A program made the position numbers and the translations under genes. Below are positions 7,377 through 15,385 of a DNA stretch of 31,067 nt, piece by piece (position 1 is the stretch's first letter; the number at the start of each line of letters is the position of its first letter). This DNA is from Eubacterium sp. UBA3720 (lineage in GTDB: Bacteria; Bacillota; Clostridia; Lachnospirales; Lachnospiraceae): NCBI GenBank assembly GCA_002371335.1, contig DFHP01000003.1, positions 660 through 31,726 on the forward strand, given 5' to 3'. The notes under the pieces were generated by a model. It saw only the letters and a list, made by a program, of their open reading frames with translations. It did not search any database and was not told the DNA's origin.

Positions 7377-8663
7377 TTAAGCCGTCTTCTTCAGATGCAC
7401 CGTTATTTCCGGCGTCTCATCCATGTAGTATCCTTCAGGAAGAGTCAGCTGAAGCTGAACCGTGTGATCACCTTCTGTCAAGCCGGAAAAATCAATGACT
7501 GCCTGCAGATCTTCTGCCTTCAGATCCACGTCATAATCTTCGTCATAACCGACATCCTTTCTGACTACGATCGGAATCTCCGTCTTATCATAGGAAACGA
7601 CCAGTCCGTCAGCCAGATTACTCTGACTGATTTTTTCCACATCCAGTGAAACTGTCTGGCTTCCCGCAGAGACGATACTGATATTTACGTTTACAGTATC
7701 TGTCGTATTCTCGGAAAACATTATGTTTTCCGGCAGAAAATCAGAGATTGAAAGTTCCGCGGCAATGTCTGATGAGACATCTTCCACATCCACCGGGATC
7801 GTGATCGCGTTCCCGTTTTCCTTCAGGTTTTCCAATGCTTCATCGGTACCGGCCACAGTGATGGACTCAGGGACAGTGGAAATATCTCCCACTACATATC
7901 CTTCTCTCGGACTGCCGACACACTCCACGGCAAAACGGACATCTGTCATTTTTTTCCAGAGTTCAACGTATACGTCTATGTCCGGATATCCGCCCTCGAA
8001 GGTAAGATCGTCCTGTACGATCGTATCCGAGATCTCAGCCTGATTTTTATCGATCAGTTTCAGAGAAGATTTGACGGATCTGCTGGACGACATGCCCGTC
8101 ACATCTATGTTCGCCACTACGTTATCAATTGAATTAACAACTGACTCCGGACCGCTTATAACCAGTTTCTGGGCGCTCGGCGTCGTCTTTCCCACCTCAT
8201 AATCCTTCGCGGGGCTTGTATTTCCCGTACTTACGGTGACAGGAAACTCTTTGCTCGCGATATCGCTGATCGTGATCGGCACTGTAGTCCTGGACAGTGT
8301 AATATCTGTCGGATCCACGCCGGGACATGATGGCGCAAGCGGTACATACGCGGGATTCTCATTCAAATCCACGATCTGCGTCAGATCAGCTTCTACGGTT
8401 ATATCACTGTAGGATATATCTTTCAATATGGATCTGTTCGCCTTTACATACACCACCACGGATTTATATGTTTCATCAATGATATAGCTCCGTTTTCCGT
8501 TAGCGATGTAAGAATCATTTGTGACATTGATATGGACAGAATAGGATTTCGTAATAACCGGATCATTGTACCCTACCACTATATACCACACGATAATGGC
8601 TATAAGCACGGATAAAAGCTTCAATCCCGGATTGTTTTTCAGTTTACTGAGGAGTTTATTCAT
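7377..8663 (-). CDS. cdaR: CdaR, regulator of the diadenylate cyclase (YbbR repeats)
   Basis: A membrane-anchored extracytoplasmic protein that in other Firmicutes binds and modulates CdaA, the c-di-AMP synthase. It has 428 residues. One TM helix sits at about 13-31 (LLSVLIAIIVWYIVVG), followed by about four YbbR-type beta-rich repeats of roughly 80-90 residues, each with the hydrophobic pattern expected. The C-terminus ends in a complete repeat, so the gene is intact. The ATG overlaps the cdaA stop by 8 bp and has GGAGAGGAG upstream, showing translational coupling. In many Firmicutes glmM follows; here an HPr gene follows instead. Confidence 0.92.
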   Translation of the reverse strand: MNKLLSKLKNNPGLKLLSVLIAIIVWYIVVGYNDPVITKSYSVHINVTNDSYIANGKRSYIIDETYKSVVVYVKANRSILKDISYSDITVEADLTQIVDLNENPAYVPLAPSCPGVDPTDITLSRTTVPITISDIASKEFPVTVSTGNTSPAKDYEVGKTTPSAQKLVISGPESVVNSIDNVVANIDVTGMSSSRSVKSSLKLIDKNQAEISDTIVQDDLTFEGGYPDIDVYVELWKKMTDVRFAVECVGSPREGYVVGDISTVPESITVAGTDEALENLKENGNAITIPVDVEDVSSDIAAELSISDFLPENIMFSENTTDTVNVNISIVSAGSQTVSLDVEKISQSNLADGLVVSYDKTEIPIVVRKDVGYDEDYDVDLKAEDLQAVIDFSGLTEGDHTVQLQLTLPEGYYMDETPEITVHLKKTA

Positions 8664-9543
8664 TCTTCACTCCTCTCCGCCATCTAAGCTTTCCTATACT
8701 TCTGGTTATTCCAACCATCTTCTGAAATTCACTCATTTCCTGTTTCAATTCCGCCGGACTTACTGCGGAAGTAAGTCTGCCCTCTCTGGCAAAAGAAACA
8801 TTTCCCGTTTCTTCCGAAACAATAATGACCAGACAGTCAGACACCTCACTGATGCCGACTCCGGCCCGGTGTCTGGTTCCGAGCTTTTTGCTCAGATCCA
8901 TATTATCGGAGAGCGGCAGATAACAGGTGGCCGCAGCGACTCTGTTTCCTCTGATAATGACAGCTCCGTCGTGCAGAGGAGTATTATGTTCAAATATATT
9001 GATCAGGAGCTGACCTGTTACGACTGCATCCACAGGTATGCCGGTCGTTTCATAATCGTTAAGATTGATATCCCTCTCTATAACGATCAAAGCTCCTGTT
9101 CTGACCTCGCCCATTTCATAGCAGGCCCGTACGATCTCATTGAGCGTTTTATCACTGAACCGCTTGTTTCCTTCTTCCTCCCTCGATACCGTCAGCGAAT
9201 TCATGATCGGAGAAAAAAGGGATCTGTGTCCCATTTGTTCAAGGACCTTTCTCAGCTCCGGCTGAAAAATTATAATGACCGCGGTAAATGCCGCAACTCC
9301 CAGATTGCTGATCAGCCATACAATGACCTCCATCTGCAGGACATTTGCAAAAAATACAAAGATCGCTATAACAGCAATACCCTTCAGCAATGTGTACGCC
9401 CGGGTATTCCGGAGCCACAGGATCATATGGTATACACAATATGCTATCAGCAATATCTGTATGATATCTATGATCTCTATTGTTTTTGGCGGTATCAGCC
9501 ACGTAAGAACTCTCACGCGGAGCCAGCTGATCACAGCATCCAC
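8656..9543 (-). CDS. cdaA: CdaA, membrane diadenylate cyclase (c-di-AMP synthase)
   Basis: Makes cyclic di-AMP from two ATP; the nucleotide controls potassium and osmolyte uptake and wall homeostasis. I place the start at GTG 9541-9543, which has AAAGGAGG 7 nt upstream. The frame extends further up but without a ribosome site. This gives 295 residues against about 273 in Bacillus subtilis. Three TM helices lie at about 22-44, 52-71 and 74-94. The DAC domain follows with both signatures intact: DGA (192-194, in LHDGAVII) and RHR (224-226, in GTRHRAG). The last codons overlap cdaR by 8 bp. Confidence 0.95.
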   Translation of the reverse strand: MDAVISWLRVRVLTWLIPPKTIEIIDIIQILLIAYCVYHMILWLRNTRAYTLLKGIAVIAIFVFFANVLQMEVIVWLISNLGVAAFTAVIIIFQPELRKVLEQMGHRSLFSPIMNSLTVSREEEGNKRFSDKTLNEIVRACYEMGEVRTGALIVIERDINLNDYETTGIPVDAVVTGQLLINIFEHNTPLHDGAVIIRGNRVAAATCYLPLSDNMDLSKKLGTRHRAGVGISEVSDCLVIIVSEETGNVSFAREGRLTSAVSPAELKQEMSEFQKMVGITRSIGKLRWRRGVKNE

Positions 9544-9590
9544 GGTCCCACCTCCTTTCATCGAATCATTTTCCTGACCGGACTTTGCGC

Positions 9591-9628
9591 CGCCGCACAC
9601 CAGCGCAGCTGCCTTCCTTAATGCGGCG
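9591..9628. other. GC-rich inverted repeat upstream of cdaA
   Basis: Arms CGCCGCA (9591-9597) and TGCGGCG (9622-9628) with a 24-nt loop. It lies in the 109-bp gap between the membrane-protein gene and cdaA and has no T-tract. It may be a weak terminator or an RNA structure; nothing decides. Confidence 0.25.
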
Positions 9629-9652
9629 TGTGTATCCTCCGGAGGGTTTCTT

Positions 9653-10708
9653 TCACAGATCCTTCAGCGAATCTGTGAGTCTTTCTTCGAAGTCAACTTC
9701 TTTTTCTGCCTGCGCCGGATTCATGCCCGCAGACTCCGCGCCGGCGTTTCCGGCATTCTGCCTTCCTTTGATACCTTTGAAAGCTTCCACTTCGTTTTCA
9801 AACTCCTCTTCATGGATGCCGTCGGAATGAAGCTTCGGAATAGCCTTCACATAGTAGTAATAGTTTTCGTCTTCAAACTGAATGTATTTGGTCTTCTCAT
9901 AATCTACAGAGTAAATGAAGAAGTCAATGACATAAGCTATCACACCTGATACAAGTGTGCCTACAATAACGGCCGCCGGATTCATTTCCGCTTTCAGCGC
10001 GATGCCTCCGCCTATCATGACGGCAAGGTAACCTGCCATTCCGGAGATCAGCGCGATCTCACGGGTATATTTCGTGGCAAATCTGCAGATCACAGACACT
10101 ATGATGGTAGTCGCCGCAAAGGCTACCATGTAGAGATATGAACCGTGTCCTCCCATGATCAGGGTCGGGATCTTCTGCAGGAGCGCGATCTGGCTGAGCG
10201 TACCTGATGTTTTCAGCGGGGCGATCTCTGTCACAACGCCGTGCAGATACTGCCATGAAAAAACGCCGAATACCGCAGATATCGCCGCCTGAGGACCTCT
10301 AAACAGACCAAGAGAAAGCGGTATCACCGCCGGAATGTTCAAAGAACATGCAAGGGGCGAAAGTATAAGTACCAGCGCGTCGTTCGGCGCCAGACGGAAG
10401 TATACCAGCGCGATCACCATGTACAGGATAGTGCTGACGGCTCCTATCTCGATACCGAGTCCGAAGCTGTGCGCGATGATCAGAAACATACCAATGATGA
10501 CCATACCGTTAAGAGGAAGTATCGCGGATACCGCCGCAAGGACGATCAGTATCGGCAGGCTGTTCAGGCTCTGCAGATAACCCATATTGTTATTGATCAT
10601 CGTAAAAACGATCATTGCAAGGCCGAATTTCAGGATCGGCAGCGCGTACATGCTGTATTCACCGTATAAGCCTTTTAACTTTTCTTTTATCTCCATCAGA
10701 AAACTCAT
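9653..10708 (-). CDS. Polytopic membrane protein of unknown function
   Basis: I do not recognise the family. The 351-residue protein shows about nine hydrophobic segments between residues 22 and 265 and a charged C-terminal cytoplasmic region (about 270-351) rich in Glu and Lys with a tetra-Tyr stretch (NYYYYV). There are no ATPase, transporter-signature or enzymatic motifs that I can see. Its ATG overlaps the stop of the upstream membrane gene by one base (TGATG), with GGAGG 9 nt before it, so the two are translationally coupled and probably form one complex. It could be a transport permease or a morphogenesis factor; no assignment is justified. Confidence 0.85.
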   Translation of the reverse strand: MSFLMEIKEKLKGLYGEYSMYALPILKFGLAMIVFTMINNNMGYLQSLNSLPILIVLAAVSAILPLNGMVIIGMFLIIAHSFGLGIEIGAVSTILYMVIALVYFRLAPNDALVLILSPLACSLNIPAVIPLSLGLFRGPQAAISAVFGVFSWQYLHGVVTEIAPLKTSGTLSQIALLQKIPTLIMGGHGSYLYMVAFAATTIIVSVICRFATKYTREIALISGMAGYLAVMIGGGIALKAEMNPAAVIVGTLVSGVIAYVIDFFIYSVDYEKTKYIQFEDENYYYYVKAIPKLHSDGIHEEEFENEVEAFKGIKGRQNAGNAGAESAGMNPAQAEKEVDFEERLTDSLKDL

Positions 10709-11133
10709 CAGCTGTTACCTCCAAACGGATTGTTCTTTCTCATCTGCTCCTGTTTGTACATCTGCGTGAGGCTCTCCATATATCTGCGGTAGCCTCTGAC
10801 TTCATCTTCGGCTCTGATGTACTGTATCTTTTTTATCATATAAACGATCAGTGAATAGACCCCCAGGATCATCAGATAAAGGATAAGCACCACCGCGAGC
10901 AGCGATCCGAAACGGTCGTCCTGCAGATTCGCCAGAATGAATTCAATGTGAAGCACCGCAAAGACTCCAAGGAATATGCCGTAAAGGATCGTGGTGATGA
11001 CCAGATTCTTCGCAAGCGCAAAGGCAAGGTAGTCTTTCTTATCAAATTTTACAATGCTTAACGATCCGTTCTGGTTTTCCTGCTTGTAATCAGCGAGCTG
11101 TATCATCAGATGCAGTCTGTCTTCTGAAATCAT
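10708..11133 (-). CDS. Small two-TM membrane protein coupled to the downstream polytopic protein
   Basis: Unknown family, 141 residues. The ATG at 11131-11133 is preferred over an in-frame TTG four codons earlier because GGAGAG lies 5 nt upstream. The N-terminal 40 residues and the C-terminal 45 are soluble and charged. Two hydrophobic helices lie at about 41-63 and 73-98, so both ends are probably in the cytoplasm. The Arg/Tyr/Glu-rich C-terminus may be a short coiled coil. The stop shares a base with the start of the next gene. It is likely a partner or assembly subunit of that protein. Confidence 0.8.
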   Translation of the reverse strand: MISEDRLHLMIQLADYKQENQNGSLSIVKFDKKDYLAFALAKNLVITTILYGIFLGVFAVLHIEFILANLQDDRFGSLLAVVLILYLMILGVYSLIVYMIKKIQYIRAEDEVRGYRRYMESLTQMYKQEQMRKNNPFGGNS

Positions 11134-11178
11134 AAGTCTCTCCAATCATCAGTTCCTGCCTTAAAAGGGCAAACTTTC

Positions 11179-11207
11179 ATTAACTTTTATATCTTAACAT
11201 ATTTCAA
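11179..11207 (-). promoter_or_regulatory. Candidate promoter of the two-membrane-protein operon
   Basis: On the minus strand TTGAAA (11202-11207) and GTTAAT (11179-11184) are 17 bp apart in an AT-rich gap after comFC. The -10 is imperfect (4/6). The leader to the ATG at 11133 would be about 40 nt. Confidence 0.3.
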
Positions 11208-11241
11208 ATATTATGCAAAGGTATTTATGCTCCGGGCATTT

Positions 11242-11946
11242 TCATTGCCGGGCGGAACCTATCGCCGCGCACACAAAAAACACTTTTTCCGCTCCCCTTT
11301 TCCTGGCTTCGGCAGCCATAGCGTCGATCGTGCTTCCTGTAGTAAAAATATCATCCACGATCATTACCCTTTCGGGAAGTTTTATTCCCGGATCTATCCG
11401 GAACGAGTTTCTGAGGTTATTCCTTCTCTGAACATCATTCAGGTTTTTCTGAGGTTTCGTGTTTTTTACCCGCCGCACATACCTGCCGAGATCCGGGATG
11501 TTCAGCCCGGCGGCCACTCTGCCCGCGATCTCCTCTGCCTGATTATAACCCCTTCTGATCATTCTTCTCCTGTGGACCGGCACGGGAAGAACAGCCTGCG
11601 CCTTCCATCTGCGGATCTTTGCGCCGCCGTAAAACAGGATCGCCGCCGCATAGAAATCTGCATATTCCGCACGGTGTCCGTATTTGAAACGCATCAGTGA
11701 AGGGATCATGATCTTATCATAGGCAAACGGCGCCAGTCCCTCATCGAAAAAACTGTTCCGTTTCGCGCAGGCACAGCAAAGCTCGCTGTCGGCGTCCCTG
11801 ATGGGACGTCCGCATCTGCAGCATTTGGGACCTTCCAGAAACCTTACGTTCTTTCTGCATTCCCGGCATACATATTTTTCCTTTCTGTTAAGGATATCAT
11901 CACAGAGAGCGCACCGCCCCGGATAAATCATATCCGTAAAAAACAT
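11242..11946 (-). CDS. comFC: ComF family protein (competence-linked phosphoribosyltransferase fold)
   Basis: ComFC is needed for handling incoming DNA during natural transformation in several Firmicutes. The 234-residue protein has an N-terminal zinc module with paired cysteines (C12/C15, C27/C30, C42-C45, C57-C60). A type I PRTase fold follows, with its PRPP loop VMIVDDIFTTGST at about 194-206. It starts immediately after the recD2 stop (TAGATG), with GGGAGG inside the recD2 end, so the two are translated in tandem. No comFA lies next to it. comEC, the DNA channel, is also in this window about 17 kb away, so at least two uptake components are present. Confidence 0.9.
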   Translation of the reverse strand: MFFTDMIYPGRCALCDDILNRKEKYVCRECRKNVRFLEGPKCCRCGRPIRDADSELCCACAKRNSFFDEGLAPFAYDKIMIPSLMRFKYGHRAEYADFYAAAILFYGGAKIRRWKAQAVLPVPVHRRRMIRRGYNQAEEIAGRVAAGLNIPDLGRYVRRVKNTKPQKNLNDVQRRNNLRNSFRIDPGIKLPERVMIVDDIFTTGSTIDAMAAEARKRGAEKVFFVCAAIGSARQ

Positions 11947-14217
11947 CTATACCTCCCGGTCCTTCTGCCCGCTGATCTCCAGTATCCTCTCATCCAGCGA
12001 GGTGTGTCTGTTTTCCTCCATCTCATTATTTACCATCTGACGGAATGTTTCACTGCTTCCCAGCAGAACAACGCAGGCCCTGGCCCTGGTTACCGCGGTA
12101 TACAAAAGATTTCTGGTCAGAAGCATCCTCGGCCCGGTCAGAAGCGGTATTACAACCGCCGGATATTCCGACCCCTGGGACTTATGGATCGTGACCGCAT
12201 AAGCCAGCTCAAGCTCATCCAGCTGCCGGAATGAGTATTCTGCCAGTTTTCCCTCTTCATATTCGACGACCAGCATCTCCGTCTGATGGTCTATGGTCTT
12301 TATCACTCCCATGTCGCCGTTAAAAACACCAAGTCCTTTCTGACCGATGATCCCGTAGGCGCCTTTGACATACCACTCCAGCTGATAGTTGTTTTTGATC
12401 TGCATTACCTTGTCGCCTTCACGGAAGAGACCGCTTCCTGTCTCCTTTTCCTCCTTCTTCGGGGACGGCGGATTCAGATATCTCTGCAGGATGGCATTCA
12501 TGTTTTCCACGCCCAGCGCTCCCTTTCTCATGGGACAGAGTACCTGTATGTCAAATGGTCTCGCGCTGACATAGCCGGGCAGCTTCTCCTGCACCAGTCT
12601 GAGGACTCCGCGCTGGATCACCCTTGCATCGTCTCTTTCCAGAAACATAAAATCCCTGCTTCTGTTTCCCAGCACTACCGGTTCTCCGCGGTTGATCTTA
12701 TGCGCATTCACGACAATATCACTCTGTGCTGCCTGACGGAAGATCTTATTGAGCCTTACCAGCGGAAAGGTTTCCGTCCTTATCATATCCTTCAGGACGC
12801 TTCCCGGTCCGACGCTCGGAAGCTGATTCATATCTCCCACCAGCACCAGTCTGGTTCCCGGCACAAGCGCGGACAGCAGCGCATGCATCAGATAAATATC
12901 TACCATGGAAACCTCGTCTATGATGATCACATCCATTTCCAGAGGATTGTCCGCATTCCTTTCAAAACGTGTGTTTTCCGGAGAAGAATCATCTGCTGCA
13001 CCGCTGACCTCCAGGAGACGGTGTATGGTAGATGCTTCATATCCCGTCGCCTCAGTCATTCTTTTTGCTGCTCTTCCGGTCGGCGCCGCCAGCGCTATGT
13101 CCAGTCCCTTCGACATGAAATATCTGATCATTGCATTGATCGTAGTTGTTTTTCCTGTGCCCGGACCACCCGTAAGGATCATGATACCCGACTGCACTGC
13201 CATTGATATTGCCTGTCTCTGCAGGTCATCCAGCTCGACGCCGTCCTTATCCTGCATCTGATCCAGCTGTCTTTTGATATCCGCCTCATCGCTCACACAC
13301 CTGACGTTCAGTTCATGGAGCATTCTGGCTGTATTCAGTTCTACGAAATACATCTGCGCCGTATATACATGTATCTCGCTGCTTCCGTCCGGCAGTATGC
13401 TTTCCTTGAGCACCAGCTTTTTTTCAATGGCCAGATCAAGCAGGTATTTTTCTTCTATTATCTCCGGATCCAGTTCAAGGAGCTGCCTGCAGTTTTCCAG
13501 CAATTCTTCCTTCAGCAGATACGTGTGCCCTTCCGCGCCTGCCTGATTCATGGAATACAGCAGCGCGCTTCTGATCCGGAACTCCGAATCCGGTCGAATT
13601 CCCACCCTGGCGGCGATACTGTCCGCAATGCGGAAACCGACTCCGCTGATATCCTCGGCAAGTCTGTACGGATTCTCCCGCAGCACCTGGTACAGCGTAT
13701 CCTGATACGTATTATAAATCTTAACTCCCAGATTCAGGGTTATTCCATACTGGGACAAAAAAATCAGAGCGTTCTGCATCTGGGATTTTTCCATAACCGA
13801 CTCGCTGATCCTGGCCGCCATCCTGATACTGATGCCTTTTACCTCCGCAAGCCTCTCGGGCTCCTCCTGGAGGATCCGTCTGGCGTCATCGCCGAAATGC
13901 CTGATGATCCTGGCCGCCAGCGCCTGACCGATGCCTTTGACCGCGCCGCTTCCCAGATATCTTTCAAAGGCGGCTCCGCTGTCAGGAATCTTTATTCTGT
14001 AATTCTGCATGCGGAACTGAGGGCCATAGGAAGCGTGCACCTGATAGCTGCCTGTCGCCTCCAGATATTCGCCCTCGTTAATGTCTCTGAAAATACCCAC
14101 ACAGGTGATCTCATCATCGCCGGCGCTGATATTCACCACCGAGTATCCGTTTTCCTCATTTCTGTAAACGATATGCTCTACATATCCCTCGATCTTTTCC
14201 TGCTCCTGATCCAGCAT
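11947..14217 (-). CDS. recD2: RecD2 ATP-dependent DNA helicase
   Basis: A 5'-3' SF1B helicase acting in DNA repair and replication-fork maintenance in bacteria lacking RecBC. The length of 756 residues is typical. The N-terminal region (1-330) contains an OB-like part and helix-hairpin-helix repeats (for example GAVKGIGQALA near 91-101 and VKGIS near 126). The helicase core has Walker A GGPGTGKTT (350-358), motif II DEVSM (434-438), motif III GDMNQLPSVGPG, and C-terminal motifs TIHKSQGSE and LYTAVTRAR. The ATG has GGGGAGG 4 nt upstream. It is directly joined to comFC. Confidence 0.95.
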   Translation of the reverse strand: MLDQEQEKIEGYVEHIVYRNEENGYSVVNISAGDDEITCVGIFRDINEGEYLEATGSYQVHASYGPQFRMQNYRIKIPDSGAAFERYLGSGAVKGIGQALAARIIRHFGDDARRILQEEPERLAEVKGISIRMAARISESVMEKSQMQNALIFLSQYGITLNLGVKIYNTYQDTLYQVLRENPYRLAEDISGVGFRIADSIAARVGIRPDSEFRIRSALLYSMNQAGAEGHTYLLKEELLENCRQLLELDPEIIEEKYLLDLAIEKKLVLKESILPDGSSEIHVYTAQMYFVELNTARMLHELNVRCVSDEADIKRQLDQMQDKDGVELDDLQRQAISMAVQSGIMILTGGPGTGKTTTINAMIRYFMSKGLDIALAAPTGRAAKRMTEATGYEASTIHRLLEVSGAADDSSPENTRFERNADNPLEMDVIIIDEVSMVDIYLMHALLSALVPGTRLVLVGDMNQLPSVGPGSVLKDMIRTETFPLVRLNKIFRQAAQSDIVVNAHKINRGEPVVLGNRSRDFMFLERDDARVIQRGVLRLVQEKLPGYVSARPFDIQVLCPMRKGALGVENMNAILQRYLNPPSPKKEEKETGSGLFREGDKVMQIKNNYQLEWYVKGAYGIIGQKGLGVFNGDMGVIKTIDHQTEMLVVEYEEGKLAEYSFRQLDELELAYAVTIHKSQGSEYPAVVIPLLTGPRMLLTRNLLYTAVTRARACVVLLGSSETFRQMVNNEMEENRHTSLDERILEISGQKDREV

Positions 14218-14281
14218 GTTACCTCCCCGGCCCTCCGTTCTCTCCTTCAGGCCCGGTCTTCCTTAAGAATCTCTTTTTACG

Positions 14282-14328
14282 TTCATAAATGCCGCAGGGC
14301 GTGAACAGCCATGCAGCATTTGTATGAA
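14282..14328. other. Long stem-loop between mreB and recD2
   Basis: Arms at 14282-14296 and 14312-14328 pair over about 14 positions with one bulge and one G-T pair (GCCGCA against TGCAGC). On the plus strand an ATTATTTTTT tract follows after about 8 nt; on the minus strand there is no T-tract. No plus-strand gene needs a terminator here, so its role between the mreB and recD2 messages is unclear. Confidence 0.45.
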
Positions 14329-14360
14329 TCCGAACTATTATTTTTTCTCAGGCCGCTGTT

Positions 14361-15365
14361 TTACATTTCCCTGCGGTTCTCAAACTGATCCATAACCTGG
14401 GAATAGCGTCCTGTTCCGATCGCCACGACAGACGCCGGATTCTCAGCTACCAGTACCTTTATTCCCAGCCTTCTTTCCATGAGCTGCTGCAGACCTTCTA
14501 CCTGGCAGCCTCCGCCCGCCAGCAGTATTCCTCTGCTCTGGATGTCTCCCGCAAGATCCGGCGGCGTCCTCTCAAGCACATTTTTCACGCCGTTTATGAT
14601 CTGATTTATCACGCTGCGGAACGCCCTCTGGACTTCATCCCTGTCCAGTGTGACTGATTTCGGCAGACCTGTGTCTATGTTTCTGCCGTTCACGGTCATC
14701 TGTTCGCTCGACTCTGAGCTGTTCGTAGAGCCAAGGACCATCTTGATCGTTTCAGCTGTCTGTTCTCCGATGAAGAGACCGTAATTCTTCCTGAGCATCT
14801 CAATAATCGTGCGGTTGAAATCCTCTCCCGCAATATTAATGGACGATGAAACTACAATGCCGCACAGAGAGATCACCGCAATGTCCGTCAGACCGCCGCC
14901 TACGTCCACTACCATATTTCCGTCAGGCTTCGTAATATCAAGCTCCGCGCCGACCGCTACGGCGACAGGCTCGCTCACCAGATGCACATCCCTGGCTCCC
15001 GCCTGATATGTGGCCTCGATCACAGCTCTCTTTTCGACCTCTGTGACTCCGCTCGGCACACACACCGAGATCCTCGGTTTCAGGAAGCCTCTCCGGCCGA
15101 TGGACTTATTAACAAAGTACTTCAGCATCTTTTCTGTTATGACAAAGTTCGAGATCTTTCCCTGGGCAAGCGGCTTTATAGCCACGTTATTGCCGGCGGT
15201 ATGTCCTACCAGCTGTCTGGCTTCCTCTCCGAAAGCGCGCACCTGGTCTGAATCCTTATCATAGGCGACCAGCGCCGGCTCCCGGATTATGATCCCTTTG
15301 TTTTTTGCGTAAATAACAATGGTATTTGTTCCAAAATCAATACCGATATCTGTTTGCGGAGCCAT
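14361..15365 (-). CDS. MreB/Mbl-type actin-like protein, divergent
   Basis: A cytoplasmic actin homologue that forms membrane-bound filaments guiding lateral wall synthesis. The 334-residue length is normal. The phosphate-1 motif is IGIDFGTNT (7-15), with a second phosphate loop VVDVGGGLTD (152-161) and the adenosine motif LAGGG near 280. The GGGTT of most MreB proteins reads GGGLT (L159), and ISLCG replaces ISLGG, so the copy is diverged. No mreC or mreD follows, which suits a stand-alone Mbl/MreBH-type paralogue rather than the mreBCD copy. Start ATG with GGGAGGGGAG just upstream, 20 bp after uvrA, so probably co-transcribed with it. Confidence 0.9.
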   Translation of the reverse strand: MAPQTDIGIDFGTNTIVIYAKNKGIIIREPALVAYDKDSDQVRAFGEEARQLVGHTAGNNVAIKPLAQGKISNFVITEKMLKYFVNKSIGRRGFLKPRISVCVPSGVTEVEKRAVIEATYQAGARDVHLVSEPVAVAVGAELDITKPDGNMVVDVGGGLTDIAVISLCGIVVSSSINIAGEDFNRTIIEMLRKNYGLFIGEQTAETIKMVLGSTNSSESSEQMTVNGRNIDTGLPKSVTLDRDEVQRAFRSVINQIINGVKNVLERTPPDLAGDIQSRGILLAGGGCQVEGLQQLMERRLGIKVLVAENPASVVAIGTGRYSQVMDQFENRREM

Positions 15366-15385
15366 ATCTCCCCTCCCTGCTTCTA

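Noticed and set aside
6916..7380. 154-codon plus-strand open frame over the HPr gene
   Set aside because: It is antisense to HPr, which has the family motifs and a good ribosome site; the plus frame has neither.
9544..9600. Longer CdaA starting upstream of the GTG
   Set aside because: The upstream in-frame ATG overlaps the AAAGGAGG site used by the GTG start, and the extra residues are not part of the family.
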